A stretch of DNA of 64,000 nucleotides, taken from NCBI RefSeq assembly GCF_015477605.1, contig NZ_JADLQX010000014.1, forward strand, positions 1 through 64,000, in the 5' to 3' direction. The position numbers and the translations under genes were made by a program. The notes beneath the pieces were generated by a model, which searched no databases, was not told where the DNA came from, and saw only the letters and a list, made by a program, of their open reading frames with translations. The stretch is from Nocardia amamiensis (GTDB taxonomy: Bacteria; Actinomycetota; Actinomycetes; Mycobacteriales; Mycobacteriaceae). Below, one piece after another: positions 44,275 through 52,470 of the stretch; positions within the stretch are counted from its first letter, which is position 1; each line of letters opens with the position of its first letter.

Positions 44275-45363
44275 ATGGGGCGTGCGCCAGGAACGACACC
44301 CGGGCGCTTCGGATCGGAGACTGGGCCACCGGGTGCTGGGCGGTCTGCGCCCGATGCCGCCGATGTGCGCCGCCTGCCAGAGACCGCCGCCGCGCTCACG
44401 GTCCGGAGGGCCGTGCGGGAGTGGCTGAGCCGGTTCGGTCCGGGCGAGAACCAGGAGCAGGCGGTCGCGGTGGCGCTGTCCGGCGGCGCGGATTCGCTGG
44501 CGCTCACGGCAGTGGCGGTGGTGGAGACGAACGCGGTCGACGCGCTGGTGGTCGATCACCGGTTGCAGCCGGGCTCGGGTGCGGTTGCCGCCGAGGCGGC
44601 GGCCCAGGCGTTGGCGCTCGGCTGTCGGTCCGCGCGAGTGCTGGCGGTGGAGGTCGGCACCGAGGGAGGGATGGAGGCGGCGGCGCGGCGGGCTCGATAC
44701 GCCGCACTGGACGCGGCGCGCAACGGTCTGCCGGTGCTGCTCGGTCACACGCTCGACGACCAGGCCGAGACCGTGCTGCTCGGGCTCGCGCGCGGATCGG
44801 GTGGCCGCTCGATTCAGGGCATGGCCGCGTGTGCCGAGCCGTGGGGGCGGCCGTTGCTCGATGTGCGCAGGGAGACGACCCGGCAACTGTGCGCCGACCT
44901 GGGGATGACACCGCACGACGACCCGCACAACGCGGCGCCGGAGTTCACCAGGGTTCGCCTTCGCACCGAGGTATTACCGCTGCTGGAGCAGATTCTCGGC
45001 GGCGGGGTGGCCCCGGCGCTGGCCCGCACGGCCGAGCAGTTGCGCGAAGACGGCGTGGTGCTGGACGCGCTCGCCGCGGAACTGTTGCACACCGCGAGTG
45101 ATGGGCAAGCGCTCGTGATCGAGACGCTCGCCACTGCGCCCGCGGCCCTGCGTAAACGGGCAATCCGGGCATGGCTGCTGGCAGGCGGAGCGAAAGCCCT
45201 GACCACCAAGCATTTACAGGCCGTCGACGAGTTGGTGACGGCTTGGCGCGGACAGGGCGGTGTCGCGGTCGGCGGAGGAACGCCCGGAAGCAGGTTGGTC
45301 GCCGGGCGTGAACATGGCAGGCTGACACTGCGGCTGGGCGAGGATGGCCATCGGAGGCGATGA
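44275..45363 (+). CDS. tilS: tRNA(Ile)-lysidine synthase
   Basis: 362 residues. The PP-loop SGGADSLALTAV near residue 66 and the following VDALVVDHRLQPGSG and LLGHTLDDQAETVLL are the classical TilS motifs; it adds lysine to C34 of the CAU tRNA to make it read AUA. A helical C-terminal domain is shorter than in E. coli, as usual for actinobacteria. The N-terminal 40 residues are a variable basic tail. ATG 44275 follows TAGGCT (44263-44268) by 6 bases, suggesting its own leaderless start within the cluster. ATGA overlap with hpt. Confidence 0.94.
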   Translation: MGRAPGTTPGRFGSETGPPGAGRSAPDAADVRRLPETAAALTVRRAVREWLSRFGPGENQEQAVAVALSGGADSLALTAVAVVETNAVDALVVDHRLQPGSGAVAAEAAAQALALGCRSARVLAVEVGTEGGMEAAARRARYAALDAARNGLPVLLGHTLDDQAETVLLGLARGSGGRSIQGMAACAEPWGRPLLDVRRETTRQLCADLGMTPHDDPHNAAPEFTRVRLRTEVLPLLEQILGGGVAPALARTAEQLREDGVVLDALAAELLHTASDGQALVIETLATAPAALRKRAIRAWLLAGGAKALTTKHLQAVDELVTAWRGQGGVAVGGGTPGSRLVAGREHGRLTLRLGEDGHRRR

Positions 45364-45971
45364 CGCAGACTCCCACCGGCCTTCGGGCTCACCACCACGG
45401 AAGGAATTCGGCTGACGTGTACGGGGACGACATCGCGTCGGTACTGATCACCGAGGAACAGATCGCCGCCAAGACCCAGGAGCTGGCCGAACTCATCGCC
45501 AAGCGCTATCCCGCCGATGCTCCCGAGGGTGATCTGCTGTTGGTCGGCGTGCTCAAGGGTGCGATCTTCTTCATGACCGACCTGGCCAAGGCACTGCCGA
45601 TCCCGACCCAGATGGAGTTCATGGCCGTCTCGTCCTACGGGTCGTCCACCTCGTCCTCCGGCGTGGTGCGCATCATGAAAGACCTGGACAAGGACATCGC
45701 CGGCCGCAACGTCCTGATCGTCGAGGACATCATCGACTCCGGGCTCACCCTGTCCTGGCTCAAGCGCAACCTGTCCACCCGCAACCCCGCGTCGCTCGAG
45801 GTGGTCACGTTGCTGCGCAAGCCCGACGCGCTACGCACGCACGTGGACGTCGCGCACGTCGGCTTCGACATCCCGAACGAATTCGTCGTCGGCTACGGCC
45901 TCGACTACGCGGAGCGCTACCGGGACCTGCCCTACATCGGCACCCTGGATCCCAAGGTTTACGGGGGCTGA
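45360..45971 (+). CDS. hpt: Hypoxanthine phosphoribosyltransferase
   Basis: 203 residues, purine salvage enzyme for hypoxanthine and guanine. PRPP-binding VLIVEDIIDSGLTLSWL, flexible loop AVSSYGSSTSSSGVVRI and C-terminal VVGYGLDYAERYRDLPYIG are intact. ATG 45360 overlaps the tilS stop by 4 bases; a later GTG at 45417 (MYGDDIASVLI), preceded by AAGGAA, could also be used and would shorten the tail by 19 residues. In mycobacteria hpt is followed by ftsH after a stretch of other genes; here the following region is different. Confidence 0.95.
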   Translation: MTQTPTGLRAHHHGRNSADVYGDDIASVLITEEQIAAKTQELAELIAKRYPADAPEGDLLLVGVLKGAIFFMTDLAKALPIPTQMEFMAVSSYGSSTSSSGVVRIMKDLDKDIAGRNVLIVEDIIDSGLTLSWLKRNLSTRNPASLEVVTLLRKPDALRTHVDVAHVGFDIPNEFVVGYGLDYAERYRDLPYIGTLDPKVYGG

Positions 45972-45974
45972 CCC

Positions 45975-46691
45975 TCACCCCGGGAGGATGGCGAAAATGG
46001 TTGCGGGGGAGCCGGATCCGTCCCGATAGAGCGGGCCGCCCACCAGGACCCAGGCCCCTGAGGCGGGTAGCTCGGCGAGGTTCGCCAGACATTCCAAGCT
46101 GATCCGATGCTGGCCGTAGAGCAGCTTCGACACCGAGTAGGTGTCATCGGTGCCCACATCCGGGCCGAACGTGTCGATGCCGAGCCCGCCGCGGCGGCCG
46201 AGCCTGCCGGTGCGCAACAGCCATTCCACCGTCTCCACCGCGAAACCCGGTTGATGACCGGCCGACTCGCCGGTGCCGATGAACTCCGGGGTGCCCCATT
46301 TCGCGTCCCAGCCGGTCCAGGCGATCACCGCGGCGCCGTCCGGAATCCGGCCGTGCTTCTCCTCCCACCCGCGCAAGTCGTCGATCGTGATCGCGTAGTC
46401 GCGATCGTTCCCGCACCGGTGCCTGAGGTCGATCTTCACCGCGGGCAGCAGCAGGTCGTCCAAGTCCAGCTGGTCCGCGGCGAGTCCGTCGGCGTCGAAG
46501 TGGATCGGCGCACCCCAATGGGTCCCGGTGTGCTCGCCCTGCTGGATGTAGCGCAGGTAGTAGCCGTCGTTCGCGATGGTGGCCACGATGTCGGTGCGGA
46601 ATTCCGGATCGTCCGGGTACAGCGGCGTGGTGGCCGGATCGTGCACGTGCGACAGACTCACCAACCGCCCCAGCGGCCGCGGTGTGCTCAT
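45975..46691 (-). CDS. Cyclase-family protein (kynurenine-formamidase fold)
   Basis: 238 residues of the cyclase/KynB superfamily. The metal-binding motif reads HTGTHWGAPIHF; the consensus is HxGTHxDxPxH, so the Asp ligand is replaced by Gly while the three His remain. The rest of the fold (IDTFGPDVG, LVGGPLY near the end) is standard. Metal-dependent activity may be altered or absent. ATG 46691 overlaps the end of the kinase-like gene by 4 bases, so it is the third gene of a coupled operon (kinase, kinase-like, cyclase). Physiological substrate unknown; formamidase, bacterial arylformamide or alcohol chemistry are all possible. Confidence 0.88.
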   Translation of the reverse strand: MSTPRPLGRLVSLSHVHDPATTPLYPDDPEFRTDIVATIANDGYYLRYIQQGEHTGTHWGAPIHFDADGLAADQLDLDDLLLPAVKIDLRHRCGNDRDYAITIDDLRGWEEKHGRIPDGAAVIAWTGWDAKWGTPEFIGTGESAGHQPGFAVETVEWLLRTGRLGRRGGLGIDTFGPDVGTDDTYSVSKLLYGQHRISLECLANLAELPASGAWVLVGGPLYRDGSGSPATIFAILPG

Positions 46692-49600
46692 CGCGTTCTC
46701 TGCGGAATCGCCTCGGCCACCGCGAGGAGATCGGATTCGAGAAGCCGGAACAGCCGGTAGGTCAGCACGAACGCCAGAATGCCACCCACGCTCAGTACGC
46801 GCACCGGAACGATCACCAACCCCAGGTCGGCCGGGTCGACGAAGGTCGCGCTCGCCACACCGAGCAGCGGAACCGACGCCGCGACGCCGAGGTAGAAATT
46901 TCCGCGCTTGGCCAAGGACCGCAGCTGGCGCTCGTCACCGGGACCGATACCTCCACGCACCAGCAATTGCGGATAGACCGAGCGCAGCGAGTACACCATG
47001 ATCGGGAAGAACGGATAGGCCAGCGCGATCGCCGCACACACGACCTGCGCGGCGAAGAAATGCAAGAACGTCTTCGGCGGTAGATCGACACCCGAGAATG
47101 CCAGTCCCAGCGGCCAGATGATGCCCGCGACCAACCAGAAGCCGAACGGCACCCATACCGCCCAATCACCCATCAGCAGCGTGTCGCGACGCGCTTTCGC
47201 GAGCGTGCTCGCGGAGTATGCACGACCGCGTCTGAGACGGTACGCGAGCGCGAGGGGGCGCCGGGTGAGGAACAGCAGCAGCAGCGCGGCCACCGGGAAC
47301 GCGATCAGGTTGTTGATCAATCCGACCGCAGCGAATTTCTCCTGGGCGGCCGGCGACATCCGGTCGATGATCAAGGTCTGGTTGAGCTGGATGTTGTAGA
47401 AGCTCGCCAGCACGTTCGGCACGCCGATACACACCGCCGCGATCGGTAGCAGCCAGCCGCGGGCCCGGTAGGCGAAGCTGTCCGGCGGGGGATCGACCAA
47501 GTCGCGAGCGCGGGCGTCCAGGCACAGGTCGAGTTGAACGGCGAGTTCGGCGCCGCTGCGCCAACGGTGCTTCGGGTCCACGTGGAGGCATTCCAACAGC
47601 ACGCGGCGTAATGCGGCCGGTGTTCCCTCCGGCACGCGCGACAGCGCCACCGCCGCGACGCCGCGTCGGCGCAGCGCGAGCATTCCCGCGTAGGTTTCCG
47701 CGGTCGGTCCGGACTCGGCGAGCGGTGGGTCATCGAACGGGCTCGCCCCTGTGAGCATCTCCCACAGCAGGACCCCGAGGGAATACACATCGCTGCTGTC
47801 GCCCGGCGCGGGCGCGTCGGGATCGAGGTAGCGCGCCAACTGCTCGGGCGAGCGGTAGGCCAGCGAATCCGTCGCGGCGGCGGCCTGCGACACTCCGTTC
47901 GTGCGCGGTCCCGACTCGCCGAGGGCGAAATCCGCGAGCTTCGGGATGCCCTCGGCGGTGAACAGAACGTTCGCCGGTTTGATGTCATGGTGCAGCACGC
48001 CGTGGTTCGCGGCGTAGTCCAGCGCGTCGGCCAGCCGCCTGCCCACCCACGCCACGGTCTCTGGCCAGCTCAGCCGCGCGATCTCGGCGCGCACGCTGGA
48101 ATCCGAGGGCCGGATCTCGCTCTTGGCCTCCATGGCGCTGTCCACCGCGCGCAGCAGCAGCGCTCCGCCGTCGGCCACCGGTCCGCGACGACCTTGCTCG
48201 AGCACGCCGACCGCGGTGCCGCCCGGGAGGTACTGCATGTAGACGAGGCGAGGGAGGGCGGCCGCAGGAGCGGAGGGAAGGGTCGCATCGCGCGGCGCCG
48301 CAGATGTGGCTCCGGTGCGGGCCGGTGGACGGACGAGCGTCGAGGATTCGGTTGACCGATCGACGGGCGTGGCGTCGGGGTGGGTGAGGACGGCGGTGCC
48401 TTCGGCCGAGTCGGTGGATGTTTCGTCAGACCGTTCCGCTCCGTTGCGTCGTGGGGGCGAAGCGCGGCGGGATGTACCGGCGGCAGCGTCTGGATCAGGG
48501 GTCTGGGCGGGAGTGGTGTCGAGACCATGTGGCTCGGCGATGGTGGTATCCCCGTCGCGTCCGTGTGGTGCGGCGACGGTCGTATCCCGGGCGTTGTCGT
48601 CGGGGTTGGTTGCCTCGCGGCCCGTAGGTCGCCCGGCGATCGTGGCGTCGGGATCGAAGGGCGCGGCGACGGTGGTGTCGAGGTCGGGCGGCGGCGCTGA
48701 GACCGTGGTATCCCTGTCGGGTCCGTGTGGTGCGGCGACGGTCGTATCCCGGGCGTTGTCGTCGGGGTTGGTTGCCTCGCGGCCCGTAGGTCGCCCGGCG
48801 ATCGTGGCGTCGGGATCGAAGGGCGCGGCGACGGTGGTGTCGAGGTCGGGCGGCGGCGCTGAGACGGTGGTAACCCCGTCGGTCGCGTGTGGTGCGGCGA
48901 CGGTCGCGTCTTGGGCGTGGTCGTCGGGGGCGATTGCCTCGCTGGTCGCGTGTGGTGCGGCGATCGTGGCGCCAGGATCGAAGGGTGCGGCGACGGTGGT
49001 GTCGAGGTCGGGTCGCGGCTCGGCGATCGCGGCGCCCGTGTCGGATACGGCGATCGCGGGGTTGCCAGGTGCGGCGGAAACCGTCATGGTGCGTGCGATG
49101 TCGGGGCCGAGCACCCGCTGGTCGAAGACGCGCACGATGTGGGCGTGGTCGAGCTGGGCCATCGTCTGCGGTGCGCCCGCCCGCCCGGCCGAGAACCGCA
49201 CGGCGACGAGTCGTTGCATGGATCGCTGCCTGGCGAGGAAAACGCGGCCGAGCAGGCTGCCGCCCAGGTCGGTGAGCAGGTCGAAGTCCTCGATCCGCAG
49301 GCCGGGCGAGAGATCGGCCAACACGGCGGCGGCTGCGCTCGACTCGGCGGTGGCGACTTCCGCGGCGTCGTCGGCGGCGAAGTCGGCGAGGCGTTCGCGG
49401 ACCTCGCCGGCCAGATCCGGGTACTCGGCGAGAAAGTCCGGCAGCGGCAGTGGTGCGCGTCTGCGGCGCGCCAGGAACTCCTCGCACACGAGCTCGACGA
49501 GTTCGGGGCTGTCGCCCACTTCGGGGAATTCCTTGCGGTACTCGGCGACGCGTTTGCCGAGTCCTTCGCGTTCCCAGCGCCGCCGCAGATCGACTCGCAC

Positions 49601-49741
49601 CAGATCGGTGAGCACGGCCAGGCGCACCTGCGTGGCGTCGGGCACGTAGTCCGAGATCCGCGGCGGCAACCGATCACCTTGGAGACAGCGTTGCCAGGCG
49701 GTGGCGAACCGGGCGACAGCGTCGGTGCGCGATGAGGTCAC
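46688..49741 (-). CDS. Membrane serine/threonine-kinase-like protein, probable pseudokinase
   Basis: 1017 residues. An N-terminal helical domain of about 140 residues shared with its paralogue is followed by a kinase fold. Key residues differ from an active kinase: VAVK is VAVR (Arg182), the alpha-C Glu is Ala190, DFG is DFA (603-605), and the Gly loop reads GGSLLG. HHD (583-585) keeps the Asp. Between beta4 and beta5, roughly 213-496, lies a 284-residue Thr/Asp/Pro-rich insertion, with a 54-residue unit repeated twice from 299 and 353 and more degenerate copies around it. Six membrane segments close the protein (from about 770). GTG 49741 overlaps the kinase stop by 4 bases. Sensor or docking protein for its paralogue is the likely role. 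Confidence 0.85.
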   Translation of the reverse strand: MTSSRTDAVARFATAWQRCLQGDRLPPRISDYVPDATQVRLAVLTDLVRVDLRRRWEREGLGKRVAEYRKEFPEVGDSPELVELVCEEFLARRRRAPLPLPDFLAEYPDLAGEVRERLADFAADDAAEVATAESSAAAAVLADLSPGLRIEDFDLLTDLGGSLLGRVFLARQRSMQRLVAVRFSAGRAGAPQTMAQLDHAHIVRVFDQRVLGPDIARTMTVSAAPGNPAIAVSDTGAAIAEPRPDLDTTVAAPFDPGATIAAPHATSEAIAPDDHAQDATVAAPHATDGVTTVSAPPPDLDTTVAAPFDPDATIAGRPTGREATNPDDNARDTTVAAPHGPDRDTTVSAPPPDLDTTVAAPFDPDATIAGRPTGREATNPDDNARDTTVAAPHGRDGDTTIAEPHGLDTTPAQTPDPDAAAGTSRRASPPRRNGAERSDETSTDSAEGTAVLTHPDATPVDRSTESSTLVRPPARTGATSAAPRDATLPSAPAAALPRLVYMQYLPGGTAVGVLEQGRRGPVADGGALLLRAVDSAMEAKSEIRPSDSSVRAEIARLSWPETVAWVGRRLADALDYAANHGVLHHDIKPANVLFTAEGIPKLADFALGESGPRTNGVSQAAAATDSLAYRSPEQLARYLDPDAPAPGDSSDVYSLGVLLWEMLTGASPFDDPPLAESGPTAETYAGMLALRRRGVAAVALSRVPEGTPAALRRVLLECLHVDPKHRWRSGAELAVQLDLCLDARARDLVDPPPDSFAYRARGWLLPIAAVCIGVPNVLASFYNIQLNQTLIIDRMSPAAQEKFAAVGLINNLIAFPVAALLLLFLTRRPLALAYRLRRGRAYSASTLAKARRDTLLMGDWAVWVPFGFWLVAGIIWPLGLAFSGVDLPPKTFLHFFAAQVVCAAIALAYPFFPIMVYSLRSVYPQLLVRGGIGPGDERQLRSLAKRGNFYLGVAASVPLLGVASATFVDPADLGLVIVPVRVLSVGGILAFVLTYRLFRLLESDLLAVAEAIPQRTR
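48559..48865 (-). repeat. 162-bp tandem repeat inside the pseudokinase gene
   Basis: The segment starting at 48559 recurs at 48721, period 162 bp (54 codons), nearly identical up to about 48865, where the second copy starts to diverge. Further degenerate copies lie on both sides. It encodes DTTVAAP and DATIAG repeats in the kinase insertion. The period is a multiple of three, so copy number can vary without loss of frame. Confidence 0.85.
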
Positions 49742-52287
49742 CTGCCGGTCTCCGCCGCGTCCGCTTCGACGCGCGCCTGCCGATCAGGACGCGAGGCCGC
49801 TACGGCGGATTCCGGGTCGACCACGCGCTCGAGTGCCCGCAGGTCCGCCTCCAGCGAACGGAACAGCAGATAGGTGCCCACGAACGCGATTATGCCGCCG
49901 ACACACAGCAGCCGGACCGCGAAGATCACCGACGGGATGTCCTCGGCCGGAAGGAAGGTCACTCCGGCGACCGCGAGCAGCGGCACCGACGCGGCCACCG
50001 CGAGGTACCAGTTGCAACGCTGGTCCAGCCCGCGCAGCCACACCGCGTCCTCGGGACTTATGTCCCCGTGCCGGAGGAACAACGGGTAGATGCACCGCAC
50101 CATGTAAAAGGTCAGCAGGAAGAACGGATAGGCCACCGCGATCGCCCCGCACACCACCAGCGAGGAGAAGAAGTGCACCACATCCCCTCTCGGTATGTCT
50201 CCGGTGGACAGCTGTAGCGCGAGCGGAAAGATGGCGCCCGCCAATACCCACAGCGAAAACGCCACGGCGACCGCACGATCGCCCATCAGCAGCGCGTCAC
50301 GTCTGGCACGCCGCAGGGTGTCCGGGTCGTATCGTCGTCCTTTGCGCAAACCGCGCGGCACTGTCAGCACGTATCTGGCCATGTACAACACGACCGCGAT
50401 GCCGGCAGGGAAGAAAATCGCGTTCACGACGCTGGTGATGACGAGGAACGTCCGTTCGGCTTCCTCGGTCATCCGGCTGATGATCAGGTGCTGGTTGTGC
50501 TGGATGTTGTACAGCGAGGCGAGCACGTTCGGCAGTGCCACCGATATCAGCGCCACGAGCACGATGTGCGGGCGCAGTCGCCGCCGCCAGCTGTTCGGCG
50601 CGGGGTCGACCAGTTCCCGCGCGCGTTGGTCCAGGCACATCTCCAGCTGTCTGGCCAAGACCGCGCCGCTGGACCACCGGCTGTCGCGCTCGGGCGCCAG
50701 GCAGGTCAGCAGGATGCGGCGCAGGGCGGCCGGGCAGTCGGGCGGAACCCGGTCCAGCGCCGCGGCGTCCACACCGGCGCTGCGGCGCTCCAGCATGGCC
50801 TCCAGGGTGGTGTCGTCGCTCTGATCGCCCGCGCCCGCTGTGCTGTCGTCGAACGGCTTGGCTCCGGTGAGCAGCTCCCAGAGCACCACGCCGAGCGAAT
50901 AGATGTCGGCGCGGGTGTCCAGGTCGGCGGCGCCGCGGTCGAAGCCGGGATGGCAGGCCTCCAGCTGTTCCGGCGACATGTAGGCCAGTGACCCGCCGAA
51001 GTAGGCGACCGGGCTGGTGCCCTCCACATTGCGGCTGAAGCTGATGTTGAAGTCGGCCAGTTTCGGCACTGCTTCGGCGGTGAGCAGCACGTTGGCCGGT
51101 TTCACATCCCGGTGCAGCACGCCGTGCGAGGAGGCGTAGTCCAGCGCTTCGGCCAGCCTGCGCCCGAGCCAGGCCACCGTCTCCGGCCAGCTCAGCGCCG
51201 CGATCTCGGCTCGCACGCTGGAGTCGGTCGGCCGGATCTCACCTTTCTCCTCCATCGCCGCGTCGACGGCGTTCAGCAGCTGTTGCCCACTGCGTTCGGC
51301 GGGTGGGGTGGAGCGCACCCAGCGCAACACGCCGAGCAGCGTGCCACCCGGCAGGAACTGCATGTAGAGCAGCCGGAGCCGGCGCGCGGCGCCCTCGGCG
51401 TCGTCTAGCAGCCGCTGGTCGAAGACCCGCACGATGTAGTCATGGTCCAGCTGGGCCAGTGTCTGCGGCTCGGTGCCGTGATCGGCGGAGATCTTGACCG
51501 CGACCAGCCGTTGCAGCGACCGCTGCCGGGCGAGGAAGACCCGGGCGAACGCACCGCTGCCCAAACCGGTCAGCAGATCGAAATCATCGATCCGCTGACC
51601 GATTTCGATCCGGTCGAGTGCGTTGACCCGGCTCGGCCCGGTCGCGATCGTCGTGGGAACGGCGGTAGCCGTGCCGGTCAGATCGGCGGTGGTCGTTCTG
51701 GTCACCTCAGAACCACGATCGGGCTCGACCGTTTGGTTCAATGCGGTGTCGTCGAGAGCGAAGCGGGTGCGCACGAAGACGGTCCGGGTGGAATCCTCCA
51801 ACACCGCGCGCCGGGTGCTCTGGTCGATCTCGTCGGCGTTCAACAAGGCGCGCAGTTCCTCCGCCTGTTGCGGGTATTCGCGCAGACAATCTCGCGGATC
51901 GACCCGTTCCCCGCTGTGGCGGCGGATGACGAACTCCTCATACACCAGACCGGCCGGGATTTCTTCGGTAGCGAGTTCGGAGAATTCGGCGCAGTAATCG
52001 GCCAGGCGTTTACGTGCGGCTGGTTCCGGCGCGGCGCCCTTGCCCGCCGGGGGACGGCGCAGCCAGCGATGGCGTAAGTCGACGCGGATCAGCTCGACCA
52101 ATGCCTCACGGCGCAACGTGGTCGCGTCGGGCAGGTACTCGGCGATCTCGGGCGGGCGACGAGTGGATTCCCACGCCGCGGAGAAGGCCGCTACCGCGCT
52201 GAATTCGGCATGTGACAGGTCGTCATAGCCTGCACCGGTGGCCGCACCTGTGTAGGTATCGGAACTGCTCTCAGAGTTCGCGCTCAT
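49738..52287 (-). CDS. Membrane serine/threonine protein kinase
   Basis: 849 residues, paralogue of the following kinase-like protein, without the large insertion. N-terminal helical domain with DLSHAEFSAVAAFSAAWEST and a sigma-like IRVDLRHRWLRR; kinase domain from about 275: Gly loop GLGSGAFARV, VAVK with the ATP-anchoring Lys, HRDVKPANVLL, but DFN in place of DFG; YFGGSLAYMSPEQ and DIYSLGVVLWELLTG follow. The Asp of DFN is kept, so activity is probable. About six membrane segments form the C-terminal part. ATG 52287 (MSANSESSSDTY) chosen; the frame opens at 52383. The stop overlaps the next start (GTGA). It is divergent from the amidase-like gene, with both promoters in the short gap. Confidence 0.87.
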   Translation of the reverse strand: MSANSESSSDTYTGAATGAGYDDLSHAEFSAVAAFSAAWESTRRPPEIAEYLPDATTLRREALVELIRVDLRHRWLRRPPAGKGAAPEPAARKRLADYCAEFSELATEEIPAGLVYEEFVIRRHSGERVDPRDCLREYPQQAEELRALLNADEIDQSTRRAVLEDSTRTVFVRTRFALDDTALNQTVEPDRGSEVTRTTTADLTGTATAVPTTIATGPSRVNALDRIEIGQRIDDFDLLTGLGSGAFARVFLARQRSLQRLVAVKISADHGTEPQTLAQLDHDYIVRVFDQRLLDDAEGAARRLRLLYMQFLPGGTLLGVLRWVRSTPPAERSGQQLLNAVDAAMEEKGEIRPTDSSVRAEIAALSWPETVAWLGRRLAEALDYASSHGVLHRDVKPANVLLTAEAVPKLADFNISFSRNVEGTSPVAYFGGSLAYMSPEQLEACHPGFDRGAADLDTRADIYSLGVVLWELLTGAKPFDDSTAGAGDQSDDTTLEAMLERRSAGVDAAALDRVPPDCPAALRRILLTCLAPERDSRWSSGAVLARQLEMCLDQRARELVDPAPNSWRRRLRPHIVLVALISVALPNVLASLYNIQHNQHLIISRMTEEAERTFLVITSVVNAIFFPAGIAVVLYMARYVLTVPRGLRKGRRYDPDTLRRARRDALLMGDRAVAVAFSLWVLAGAIFPLALQLSTGDIPRGDVVHFFSSLVVCGAIAVAYPFFLLTFYMVRCIYPLFLRHGDISPEDAVWLRGLDQRCNWYLAVAASVPLLAVAGVTFLPAEDIPSVIFAVRLLCVGGIIAFVGTYLLFRSLEADLRALERVVDPESAVAASRPDRQARVEADAAETGR

Positions 52288-52470
52288 ACTCGGACCTAGT
52301 GGGCTCGGCGGACGCCGCGGAATCCGCAGTGGTCGGTCGGTGGATGTGCCGCAAAAATTCTCCGCCACACCCCACACCATCATCCCCCGCGCCGTATTCG
52401 AAATGATAACTTGCGGCTCGACAGTGGATCACCCGATTTCGACAACGATGCGACGGGGGATGACCAGCAC

